DNA of 6,724 bases. Origin: an uncultured Clostridium sp. Lineage in GTDB: Bacteria > Bacillota > Clostridia > TANB77 > CAG-508. The DNA lies in NCBI GenBank assembly GCA_900554815.1, contig USIO01000042.1:1-6724 (forward strand), read 5' to 3'. Every line of letters begins with the position of its first letter. The first letter of the stretch is position 1. The notes under the pieces are model-generated. The model saw only the letters and a program-made list of their open reading frames with translations. It ran no database searches and was not told the origin of the DNA. Positions 1 to 5,801 of the stretch are shown here, one piece after another. The position numbers and the translations under genes were made by a program.

Positions 1-23
1 AAAAATATTTTTAATTTTTTTTG

Positions 24-47
24 AAAAACTATTGACAATTAATAGTT
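24..47 (-). terminator. Weak hairpin terminator after the TrbL-like gene
   Basis: On the minus strand AACTATT (47-41) pairs with AATAGTT (33-27) across a 7-nt loop, and a run of five T follows (28-24). The stem begins inside the stop codon of the TrbL-like gene. It is only 7 bp and AT-rich, so it could be a weak terminator or an intra-operon attenuator. If it works, the transcript may end here instead of continuing into further transfer genes beyond the left edge. Confidence 0.4.
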
Positions 48-924
48 AGTCTTTCATAAAAATAGACTTAAATCCATGTAACCCATTTTGAATATTTGCA
101 GTAATTCCTCCTACCAATTGCTGTACAAAAGAATTTGCTTTTATTAAAGTATAAATTGAGCCAACATATAATAATTTAGATAAGGTATCATTAGAATAGT
201 CAATAGAAAAAGTAACTAATAATATAATCGATACAAAATCTTGTAAAAATAATAAGGACAAGAAACTACGAAACCAGCTTCTAAAAAACCAAGCAGATTT
301 ATCTAATATTAATGTAATAATTGCAAAAGGAGATAATAAAATAAATACTTTTAATAAAATATAGCGTAAAGAATAAGAAAAAATTAAATTAAATAATCCA
401 AAAGAAATAAATCCTTTTATTAATCCATCTATAGAAAAAATATTTAATGATTCTTTTCCAATAGAAATAGTAGAATTCAATTCTTCAATTAATCCAGAAA
501 AACAAATATTTTTATTAAAAAGAGTTTCTCCTAAATTTCTAATAGAAGAAGAAATTAATGAATTAATAGAAATAAGTTGTTCACAAAAGAAAAAGGAACA
601 ATTCATTAAAATTGTAAAAATTATAAGCCTAAAAATGAATTGCAAAGGATGTTGTGTAGAAGAAAGAGTTAAATGAGAAAGAAAAGAGGAAATAGAATAA
701 TATAAAATAAAACCAATTAATAAACTATTACATAATAATAAAATGCCATCTTGAGCAGAACTTCCCAAAATATTTTCTAAATAATTTTCATTTAAAATAG
801 TAGTATCAATAAAAGTTAAATCATCTAAAATAGGATAAAGGCTATTATCAATAGAAGAAAATAAATTAGAAAAAAGAGAATTAATAGTTTCTAAAATAAT
901 TTCTGTAACATTAATTGTTTCCAA
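46..924 (-). CDS. VirB6/TrbL-like polytopic membrane protein of a type IV secretion system
   Basis: This is a 292-residue integral membrane protein. Hydrophobic segments lie at about 61-83, 95-119, 168-208 (probably two helices around the LLSPFAIITLIL stretch), 219-241 and 250-270, with a short hydrophilic C-terminus containing VGGIT at 271-275. The N-terminal ~55 residues are amphipathic. This topology, the SPFA motif followed by a W-rich loop, and the position after a VirD4-like ATPase and a small VirB2-like protein fit the VirB6/TrbL-like inner-membrane channel subunit of Firmicute conjugation systems. The start is TTG at 924: AAAGGAGG (937-930) lies 5 nt upstream. A longer frame from TTG at 948 would place that ribosome site inside the coding region and overlap the preceding gene. 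The gene begins 16 nt after the preceding stop. The family call is from architecture and context; sequence identity to VirB6 families is usually low. Confidence 0.72.
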   Translation of the reverse strand: METINVTEIILETINSLFSNLFSSIDNSLYPILDDLTFIDTTILNENYLENILGSSAQDGILLLCNSLLIGFILYYSISSFLSHLTLSSTQHPLQFIFRLIIFTILMNCSFFFCEQLISINSLISSSIRNLGETLFNKNICFSGLIEELNSTISIGKESLNIFSIDGLIKGFISFGLFNLIFSYSLRYILLKVFILLSPFAIITLILDKSAWFFRSWFRSFLSLLFLQDFVSIILLVTFSIDYSNDTLSKLLYVGSIYTLIKANSFVQQLVGGITANIQNGLHGFKSIFMKD

Positions 925-940
925 AAAAACCTCCTTTAAT

Positions 941-1282
941 CTATTCAACTAGACTTTTAATAGCAGATAAAACTAAATCTGTTGCTAAAATAAAAGCATA
1001 AGAAAATAAAGAAGCACGTATTAATTTTTTTCCAACACGAATTTTTTCTTCATCACCAAAACTAAATTTTTTCATTAATAAACCAGTACCAACAGCAACA
1101 GCTGCTGCAGGAGTTGCTATTTTTACCATCCAATCACTAATAGACTCAAAAGCCTTTTTTATTTTCGAAATTAATTTTGGATCAGCTGCAAAGCATTCGG
1201 AATAAAAACTAAAAAGTAATATAAGACTAAAACATAATATAAAAATAAAATAAAAAATTTTTTTATTTTGAAAAATTTTCAT
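941..1282 (-). CDS. Small VirB2-like protein with signal peptide and two membrane helices
   Basis: This is a 113-residue protein. A basic N-terminus (MKIFQNKK) precedes a hydrophobic stretch at about 9-31 that ends in ECFAADP, giving a plausible signal peptidase I cut after residue 32 or 33. The mature part has an amphipathic segment at 35-50, an Ala/Gly-rich helix at about 53-69 (TPAAAVAVGTGLLM), a charged loop at 70-88 (KKFSFGDEEKIRVGKK) and a second helix at about 89-110. Signal peptide, hydrophobic helix, short basic loop, hydrophobic helix is the layout of VirB2/TrbC pilins and of the small two-helix proteins (Maff2-type) between VirD4 and TrbL-like genes in Firmicute elements. ATG is at 1282, with AAAGGA (1298-1293) 10 nt upstream. 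The next gene's ribosome site starts just after its stop, so they are co-transcribed. Whether it forms a pilus or only a channel component is unknown. Confidence 0.65.
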   Translation of the reverse strand: MKIFQNKKIFYFIFILCFSLILLFSFYSECFAADPKLISKIKKAFESISDWMVKIATPAAAVAVGTGLLMKKFSFGDEEKIRVGKKLIRASLFSYAFILATDLVLSAIKSLVE

Positions 1283-1370
1283 AAAAATACAATCCTTTCT
1301 TTAATATCTTTTGTAAAAATAAATGTAATTTAATAATCTTTGTATAATAAATTAATACAAAAATATTAGA
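1283..1370 (-). other. Intra-operon gap with a short inverted repeat
   Basis: This 88-nt spacer separates the coupling ATPase from the VirB2-like gene. It holds a 7-bp inverted repeat, TTTGTAT (1339-1345) and ATACAAA (1355-1361), around a 9-nt loop. No T-run follows on the minus strand, so it is unlikely to be a full terminator. It could be a protein-binding palindrome or an mRNA processing/stability hairpin that sets separate expression of the small downstream protein. I see no convincing -35/-10 pair here. Confidence 0.3.
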
Positions 1371-3065
1371 CTATTGCAATTTGAAATAAGGGGTTAATGA
1401 CAATTTACAAGGTTTTAAAATTTTATTTCCATCAGATAAAAATGCTAAACATTGAAAAGTTTCTAATGAGGAAGTAAAAAAATTAGAATCAAAAATATAA
1501 TCTAAATGAGTATATGTATTAATACTTTCAGAAATATTCGAGTTTTTAGAATTAAGAGTTCTGGTAATATAATTATAATTTGTTTCTTTTGCACTTTCAG
1601 TAATAGATTTAGATAAAAATTTTTTTTCTTCTTTTCCTAATTGCTTTTGAATATTTTCTATTGTAAAAATATCATCAGTTCTAAACCATAGTTTATTTAC
1701 TAAATTTTGTAAAATAACTTGTAAAACAGTATTATCTTTTAATGTATTTAATAAAGAACTATAACTTTGAGTTGCTACAATATTTATACATTTAGCTTCT
1801 CTACTTTGTGCAAAAAAATCTGAATCAGTAGAAGTAATAAATTCATGAAATTCATCGCATATAAAAACACTTGGCCTTGGACATGATGAAGAAGATAATT
1901 GTAATAATACTTCTGTTTGAAAATCTAATTTTAAATAAGTTGCCAAAATTTTAGCTAAAGTTTTGTATTGAGAAATATCCATATTTAAAATAACAATTTT
2001 TCCTTCCATTAATACTTCTTTAAATCCATGGAAAGAAATATTTTCTTTAGAAGGGCAAAATGTATTTTGAATTTCATAATCTGAAGTAAAAACAGAAGTA
2101 ATCCTAGTTATTTCAGATTGAATAATAGATAAAACACGAGAATCCAAATTTTTAAATTCTGTTTCGAAAAAATCCAAAGCGGAAAGTAAATCAAAACATT
2201 GTTGCTTTGTAAAAATTGATTTTTGGAATAACATTCGTAAATATTCTACTTTCTCTAAATAATATTGTGGAAAAGAAATTAGTTTATGCAATTCAGTAAA
2301 AGTAACATATCCGTTATTATAAAGCCTACAAAGTTTAATACATTCTGTTAATACTTGAGCAACTTTATCAAGCCAATAAGAATCTGAGTTATTTGTTGAA
2401 AATAATGTTAAAACAGTTTTTAATCTATCTGCTAAAACAGAAGACTTTAAATTAGGTTTATCTAATGGATTATAAGTATACTTTCCACCAACTTCTATTA
2501 ATATAATATCTTCTTGGCGAAAATACTTTTTAGCATATAATAAAACTTGCTTATAAAAGTTACCTTTTACATCTAAAATTAACATTCCTAATTTTTGAGA
2601 ATAAGAAAGAGAATTATATTTTAATAATTGCTCTGTAAAGGGGTACATAGCAGAACTCGTTTTTCCACTACCAATTGTTCCAGTAATAAGAATATTTTGG
2701 TATAAACTTTTACTAGGTAAAAAAATTAAACTAGAATTTTCCAAATTTTTACCAATTGATAAATTTAATTCATCTGTTTTTGGTAAAGCATTATGATTTT
2801 TTTTAACGAAAGATAAATTTTTAAAAAACATGGAATAAATAACATTAGAAATAATAAATGTAGATAAAAAATAAGTAATAATATAAATTATTTTAAAATA
2901 ATACCAAAAAACAGGATGTTTTGAACAAATATCAAAAGGATGTATACCATATGGAATAATTAATTCAGAAGCAGTAAAAATAGGATAAAGAAAAATAATA
3001 AATAATAAGTAAGAAATAATTAAACAAAAAATAATAAAAACAAAACGAAATAAAAGTATCTTCAA
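1371..3065 (-). CDS. VirD4/TraG-family type IV coupling ATPase
   Basis: This is a 564-residue P-loop ATPase that would recruit substrate, usually a relaxase-DNA complex, to a type IV secretion channel. Two N-terminal membrane helices (about 5-30 and 55-80) anchor it. The cytoplasmic domain carries Walker A GTIGSGKT (129-136), LDVKGNF (164-170, the conserved DxKG segment of coupling proteins), TYNPLD (197-202), Walker B FICDE (401-405, with D404 and E405), SREAKCINIVATQS (421-434) and NKLWFRTDD (457-465). These agree in order and spacing with the TraG/VirD4 family; FtsK/TcpA-type ATPases differ. The start is TTG at 3065: AAGGAGG (3078-3072) is 6 nt upstream and no ATG is as well placed. The upstream microprotein's TAA stop lies in that ribosome site. 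An 88-nt gap separates it from the downstream VirB2-like gene. The ATPase motifs look intact, so it is probably functional. Confidence 0.92.
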   Translation of the reverse strand: MKILLFRFVFIIFCLIISYLLFIIFLYPIFTASELIIPYGIHPFDICSKHPVFWYYFKIIYIITYFLSTFIISNVIYSMFFKNLSFVKKNHNALPKTDELNLSIGKNLENSSLIFLPSKSLYQNILITGTIGSGKTSSAMYPFTEQLLKYNSLSYSQKLGMLILDVKGNFYKQVLLYAKKYFRQEDIILIEVGGKYTYNPLDKPNLKSSVLADRLKTVLTLFSTNNSDSYWLDKVAQVLTECIKLCRLYNNGYVTFTELHKLISFPQYYLEKVEYLRMLFQKSIFTKQQCFDLLSALDFFETEFKNLDSRVLSIIQSEITRITSVFTSDYEIQNTFCPSKENISFHGFKEVLMEGKIVILNMDISQYKTLAKILATYLKLDFQTEVLLQLSSSSCPRPSVFICDEFHEFITSTDSDFFAQSREAKCINIVATQSYSSLLNTLKDNTVLQVILQNLVNKLWFRTDDIFTIENIQKQLGKEEKKFLSKSITESAKETNYNYITRTLNSKNSNISESINTYTHLDYIFDSNFFTSSLETFQCLAFLSDGNKILKPCKLSLTPYFKLQ

Positions 3066-3076
3066 AAAATACCTCC

Positions 3077-3229
3077 TTAAAAATTAGAATTTTTAATTTT
3101 TAATTTTGAACCTTGTAAATTATGAAAAATTTTAATTTCGAAAAAAGTATAAATAGAATAAAAAATAATGAAAACATTAAATAAAAAAGAAATAAAAAAA
3201 ATATGAATTAAAATTTCTAAAACAATCAC
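3077..3229 (-). CDS. 50-residue membrane microprotein, first ORF of the T4SS-like operon
   Basis: A short frame encodes 50 residues. Residues 2-29 are almost entirely hydrophobic (starting VIVLEILIHIFFISFLF), and the tail is basic and polar (KLKIKNSNF at 42-50): a one-helix membrane protein. Its TAA stop (3079-3077) is embedded in the AAGGAGG of the coupling ATPase, so the two would be translationally coupled. The only standard start is GTG at 3229, but it lies inside the best ribosome site, GAGGTGAT (3232-3225). The codon at the ideal distance is TTA (3220-3218), not a normal start. Either GTG is used with the weaker upstream GGAAG, or a former TTG start has mutated. I do not recognise a family. 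Small membrane proteins do occur before VirD4 genes, and the placement just after a promoter supports a real gene, with reservations about the start. Confidence 0.5.
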   Translation of the reverse strand: MIVLEILIHIFFISFLFNVFIIFYSIYTFFEIKIFHNLQGSKLKIKNSNF

Positions 3230-3248
3230 CTCACTTCCAATTTATACC

Positions 3249-3277
3249 ATATTACAATAAATTTTAATCTTTGTCTA
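3249..3277 (-). promoter_or_regulatory. Promoter of the T4SS-like operon
   Basis: Minus-strand TAGACA (3277-3272) and TAATAT (3254-3249) are separated by 17 nt, a good fit to a housekeeping sigma promoter. Transcription would begin near 3242, about 10 nt before the GAGGTGAT ribosome site of the first ORF, giving a very short leader. Confidence 0.5.
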
Positions 3278-3322
3278 TACTTTTTTTTAAAATTGTGTTA
3301 AAATATTTTTGTTGTTTATAAT
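3252..3322 (+). promoter_or_regulatory. Candidate promoters of the DUF1858 gene
   Basis: Two plus-strand options exist. One pairs TTACAA (3252-3257) with TATACT (3276-3281) at 18 nt; its hexamers overlap both hexamers of the opposing promoter. The other pairs a weak TTGTGT (3293-3298) with a perfect TATAAT (3317-3322) at 18 nt and would start close to 3329, just ahead of the ribosome site. The sequence alone does not decide between them. Confidence 0.35.
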
Positions 3323-3345
3323 AATTATTATAGGAGGAGACCAAT

Positions 3346-3528
3346 ATGTTTAATAAAGATACAAAAATAGGAGAAATTTTAGAAAAAACACCAGAAAAAG
3401 CGGAAATATTACTAGAAGCTGGTATGCATTGCATAGGATGCCCAGCATCACAAGAAGAAACTTTAGAAGAAGCATGCCAAATGCATGGAATAGATGTAGA
3501 AGAATTAGTAAATAAATTAAATAAATAA
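3346..3528 (+). CDS. DUF1858 hybrid-cluster-protein-associated redox disulfide protein
   Basis: This 60-residue protein consists only of a DUF1858 domain: DTKIGEIL (5-12), EILLEAGMHCIGCP (20-33) with a CxxC pair at C29/C32, then ETLEEACQMHGID (38-50) and a terminal helix. The family is annotated as a hybrid-cluster-protein-associated redox disulfide domain; the CxxC may cycle between thiol and disulfide or bind metal. Its exact biochemical role is not established. A third cysteine is C44. ATG at 3346 has AGGAGG (3332-3337) 8 nt upstream. No hybrid cluster protein gene is adjacent, so here it is a standalone copy. Being cytoplasmic and monocistronic, it looks unrelated to the divergent secretion operon. 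Confidence 0.9.
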   Translation: MFNKDTKIGEILEKTPEKAEILLEAGMHCIGCPASQEETLEEACQMHGIDVEELVNKLNK

Positions 3529-3608
3529 AAAATTATTTACTATATAAATTAAAATTTATTGTATAATAAACTTTAACTATTAAGTTTTATATAATAAATT
3601 TTAAAAAT

Positions 3609-3687
3609 GTCCTCGTAGCTCAGCTGGATAGAGCGCGGTCCTCCTAAGACCGGTCTTGCGGTGGTTCGATTCCACTCGGGGACACCA
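3609..3687 (+). tRNA. tRNA-Arg (anticodon CCT)
   Basis: The cloverleaf is complete. The acceptor stem GTCCTCG (3609-3615) pairs with CGGGGAC (3677-3683) with one U-G pair. The D arm is GCTC/GAGC (3618-3621, 3631-3634). The anticodon stem is CGGTC/GACCG (3636-3640, 3648-3652) with loop CTCCTAA, so the anticodon is CCT at 3643-3645. The T arm is GGTGG/CCACT (3660-3664, 3672-3676) with loop TTCGATT. The discriminator A and CCA (3685-3687) are encoded. It reads the AGG arginine codon. A TATAAT at 3590-3595 is a possible -10 with no clear -35. Confidence 0.97.
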
Positions 3688-3689
3688 AT

Positions 3690-3732
3690 AAAAAAACAGC
3701 TTACAATTTAAAAGTTTGTAAGCTGTTTTTTT
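3690..3732 (+). terminator. Strong bidirectional intrinsic terminator after tRNA-Arg
   Basis: A perfect stem pairs a run of A plus CAGCTTACAA (3690-3706) with TTGTAAGCTG plus a run of seven T (3716-3732), around a 9-nt loop. The 10-bp core has four G-C pairs. A-tract and T-tract flank it symmetrically, so it could stop transcription from either side. It separates the tRNA from the sigma factor unit. Confidence 0.92.
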
Positions 3733-3760
3733 AGTATATAAATTAAAAATATTTTAGAAA

Positions 3761-3780
3761 AAATATTACGAAATATTACA
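3761..3780 (+). repeat. Tandem 10-bp direct repeat
   Basis: Two adjacent copies of AAATATTAC followed by G or A (3761-3770 and 3771-3780) have a period of about one helical turn. They lie in the roughly 260-bp non-coding stretch before the sigma factor gene. Such an arrangement could be a protein-binding site but may be chance in AT-rich DNA. The rest of the stretch up to about 3900 holds no ORF or RNA gene that I can see. Confidence 0.3.
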
Positions 3781-3902
3781 TTTTTATTATATAACAACGT
3801 TAAGTTTAATTAGATTATTACTATGCAAAGCATTTTGAGTACATAAGGAAAATCCACTTTAATTTTTAAATATGTAATAATTAATTTTATAAGAAGTATC
3901 TC

Positions 3903-3932
3903 TTGAAAAAGTAATATTTTTTCATATACAAT
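3903..3932 (+). promoter_or_regulatory. Candidate housekeeping promoter upstream of the sigma factor gene
   Basis: TTGAAA (3903-3908) and TACAAT (3927-3932) are 18 nt apart; the same two hexamers form the tadA promoter in this window at 17 nt. It would give basal expression with a start near 3939, upstream of the proposed ECF-type promoter. Confidence 0.4.
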
Positions 3933-3941
3933 AATTAAATA

Positions 3942-3969
3942 TGTAACTGATCTAAAAAATATCTGTCTA
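3942..3969 (+). promoter_or_regulatory. Candidate ECF-type autoregulatory promoter
   Basis: TGTAAC (3942-3947), 16 nt, then TGTCTA (3964-3969) resembles ECF promoters, which carry an AAC-containing -35 and a CGTC-like -10; here the first C of the -10 is T. It lies just upstream of an ECF sigma gene, where autoregulation is common. The -35 sits in the second copy of a 12-nt direct repeat (TTAAATATGTAA at 3866-3877 and 3935-3946). Confidence 0.42.
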
Positions 3970-3991
3970 TATTAATAGAAAGGGGAAAAAT

Positions 3992-4549
3992 ATGAAAGAT
4001 GAAGAAATAATTAATTTATATTGGAAAAGAGAAGAAAAAGCAATAAATGAAACAGAGAAAAAATACGGAAGATATTGTAAAACGATATCATTTAATATAT
4101 TAAAAGATAATGAAGAAGCAAATGAATGTGTAAATGATACATATTTAAAAACATGGAATAGTGTTCCTCCTAAGAAACCAAATATATTAAAACTATACGT
4201 AGGAAGAATAACTAGAAATTTATCTATTAATAAATATGAAAGCAAAAAAGCAAAAAAAAGAGATTATACTTTAGAAATCGCACTAGAAGAACTAAATGAA
4301 TGTGTTTGCTCAAGTAATCCTATTGAAGATGAAACAAACTATAATGAATTAGTTAACATATTAAATCTTTTCTTATCAGAATTAGAATATAATAAAAGGA
4401 AGATATTTATAGAAAGATATTGGTATTTATATTCTATAAAAGATATTTCTGTAATAAACAAATTAAGCGAGAACAATGTTAAAATAATATTACTAAGACT
4501 TAGAAATAAATTAAAAAATTATTTAAAAGAAGGTGATTTTTATGAATAA
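3992..4549 (+). CDS. ECF-type RNA polymerase sigma factor
   Basis: This 185-residue sigma-70-family protein has only regions 2 and 4, as in ECF sigma factors. Region 2 spans about 10-90; EEANECVNDTYLKTWNSVPP (41-60) is the conserved helix 2.2-type segment, and GRITRNLSINKYESKKAKKR (71-90) covers the DNA-melting and -10 recognition part. A variable acidic linker (about 91-120) leads to region 4 (about 122-180), with a helix-turn-helix around IKDISVINKLSENNVKIILL (149-168) for the -35 element. ATG at 3992 has AAAGGGG (3979-3985) 6 nt before it. The gene overlaps the next one by 8 nt (ATGAATAA), implying coupled synthesis with a membrane partner that would hold it inactive. Related sigma factors paired with such membrane proteins are common in gut Clostridia; their stimuli are mostly unknown. 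Confidence 0.92.
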   Translation: MKDEEIINLYWKREEKAINETEKKYGRYCKTISFNILKDNEEANECVNDTYLKTWNSVPPKKPNILKLYVGRITRNLSINKYESKKAKKRDYTLEIALEELNECVCSSNPIEDETNYNELVNILNLFLSELEYNKRKIFIERYWYLYSIKDISVINKLSENNVKIILLRLRNKLKNYLKEGDFYE

Positions 4550-5660
4550 TAAAGATTTACTAAGAGCAATAGGAGATATTGATGATAAATATTTATTAGA
4601 ACAAAATAAAACAAATATATTTAATAAAATAAAAATTACTATAAAAAATTCAATGCTAAAATACATTTTAGCTCCAGCTTGTATCATTATTGTTGCTATA
4701 ATAGGAACTTTTGGAAGTAAATTATTTACCAATCAAAACGACTGGATAATAAAAAAAGTGCAAATTAATAATTCAAACAGTACGGAAGATGGAATTGCAA
4801 TTATACCAAAATGGGAAGAAATGTCTATTAGCCAACAATTTAATGAATTAGAATATAAAAATAATAAATATTCAAGTAGAACAACTCAAATTTCAAAAGA
4901 AAAAATATTAGAAAAAGTAGGAAATTATACTTTAAAAGGGTATGATACTTATTCAAAAACAACATATCATAAAAAAGGAGAAATATATTCTATAAAAAAT
5001 ATAGCAGATAAATGTGCTGTTGCGGTAAAATTTGAAGAAGACAGTAATTACTATGTATATGTGAATTCTTATTATAGACCTAAAACATTAGGAGAATTCA
5101 TGAAAGATTTAAACTTAAAAGAAATTACATATTTTGGTACAATATATTATAATTATTGGGATATAAATAAGCAAGAAAATATTAACATAGAATTTTATAA
5201 TGTAGATAATAACATAATATGGCAGAAGTTATTTAATGACTTAAGCTTAGAAAATATATATAGTGATACAGATATAGCAAAGTACACATCTGAAAAAATA
5301 TGTCAAAATATAGGAATAAGTGTAGATATTCCTATATTTGGATATAAAAACATTAGTATATCATTAACAGATAAAGGCTATCTTTTAACAAATATTTTAG
5401 ACACAGGTAAAGGATTTTACATTGGTAAAGAAAAAGTTCAAGAATTTTTAGACTATATAAAAGAAAACTATATTGGCTATAAAATAGTATATGTTAACGA
5501 AAATGAAAATAATATTAATAAAGAAAATAAAATAGATATACCAGAAAAAATAGTAACCGTAGAAAATAATATAGGTAACAATACTATTCCTAGCAATATT
5601 GTTACAACAAATACAAATCGTATTGAATCACAAGAATATGGAACAAGTACAAATAGATAA
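4542..5660 (+). CDS. Membrane-anchored probable anti-sigma factor
   Basis: This 372-residue single-pass protein has a short cytoplasmic N-terminus starting MNNKDLLRAIGDIDDKYLLE, the probable sigma-binding part. One helix follows at about 39-57, then a ~310-residue extracytoplasmic region. The outer part has a WEEMSISQQFNELEYKN segment (91-107), a Tyr-rich stretch (DSNYYVYVNSYYRPKTLGEF, 167-186), SVDIPIFGYKNISISL (260-275) and ILDTGKGFYIG (285-295), and ends in an Asn/Thr-rich polar tail (317-372). I recall similar proteins encoded after ECF sigma genes in Clostridia, generally uncharacterised. It lacks an evident zinc-binding anti-sigma (HxxxCxxC) motif. ATG at 4542 is chosen, with AAGGTGA (4530-4536) 5 nt before it; GTG at 4533 lies inside that ribosome site. 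The anti-sigma role is inferred from topology, N-terminal motif and gene coupling, not proven. Confidence 0.78.
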   Translation: MNNKDLLRAIGDIDDKYLLEQNKTNIFNKIKITIKNSMLKYILAPACIIIVAIIGTFGSKLFTNQNDWIIKKVQINNSNSTEDGIAIIPKWEEMSISQQFNELEYKNNKYSSRTTQISKEKILEKVGNYTLKGYDTYSKTTYHKKGEIYSIKNIADKCAVAVKFEEDSNYYVYVNSYYRPKTLGEFMKDLNLKEITYFGTIYYNYWDINKQENINIEFYNVDNNIIWQKLFNDLSLENIYSDTDIAKYTSEKICQNIGISVDIPIFGYKNISISLTDKGYLLTNILDTGKGFYIGKEKVQEFLDYIKENYIGYKIVYVNENENNINKENKIDIPEKIVTVENNIGNNTIPSNIVTTNTNRIESQEYGTSTNR

Positions 5661-5672
5661 GAAATTATAAAT

Positions 5673-5717
5673 AAAAGTAAGTAATTATTAAAAAAATTAA
5701 ATAATTACTTACTTTTT
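5673..5717 (+). terminator. Intrinsic terminator after the sigma/anti-sigma unit
   Basis: A perfect 17-bp stem pairs 5673-5689 (core AAGTAAGTAATTATT) with 5700-5716 (core AATAATTACTTACTT), with a 10-nt loop and a T-run at 5713-5717. It is AT-rich, but its length should make it stable. It isolates the sigma unit from tadA. Confidence 0.82.
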
Positions 5718-5737
5718 AATTGACTTAATAAAATTAA

Positions 5738-5766
5738 TTGAAAAAACAAAAAAAATTTGGTACAAT
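5738..5766 (+). promoter_or_regulatory. Extended -10 promoter of tadA
   Basis: TTGAAA (5738-5743), a 17-nt spacer, then TACAAT (5761-5766) preceded by TGG (extended -10, TGnTACAAT). Transcription would start near 5773, leaving about 29 nt of leader before the TTG start. Confidence 0.65.
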
Positions 5767-5801
5767 TACAAATACAATAAAAGTATACAAGGAGAATGAA
5801 A

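Noticed and set aside
32..60. Plus-strand TTGACA (32-37) as a promoter
   Set aside because: No acceptable -10 lies 16-18 nt downstream, and it would only drive antisense transcription of the TrbL-like gene. The motif is part of the hairpin loop.
3568..3588. Hairpin AAACTT/AAGTTT between the DUF1858 gene and the tRNA
   Set aside because: It has only a 6-bp AT-rich stem and a run of four T; it is too weak to call a terminator in such AT-rich sequence.
3609..3687. tRNA-Arg as the integration site of the T4SS-like element
   Set aside because: Elements that use a tRNA 3' end as attachment site lie beyond that end, here to the right of 3687. The transfer genes are on the 5' side, and no second copy of the tRNA 3' sequence is visible in the window.
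3967..4245. Minus-strand ORF of 92 codons
   Set aside because: It lies opposite the well-supported ECF sigma gene and its promoter, has low-complexity hydrophobic composition expected of antisense to AT-rich coding DNA, and has no family resemblance.
4533..4541. GTG at 4533 as the start of the anti-sigma gene
   Set aside because: The GTG is part of the AAGGTGA ribosome site, and ATG at 4542 is correctly spaced from it.
4523..4732. Minus-strand ORF of 69 codons
   Set aside because: It is antisense to the coupled sigma/anti-sigma junction; its hydrophobicity reflects the complement of the membrane-helix and Asn/Lys-rich codons.
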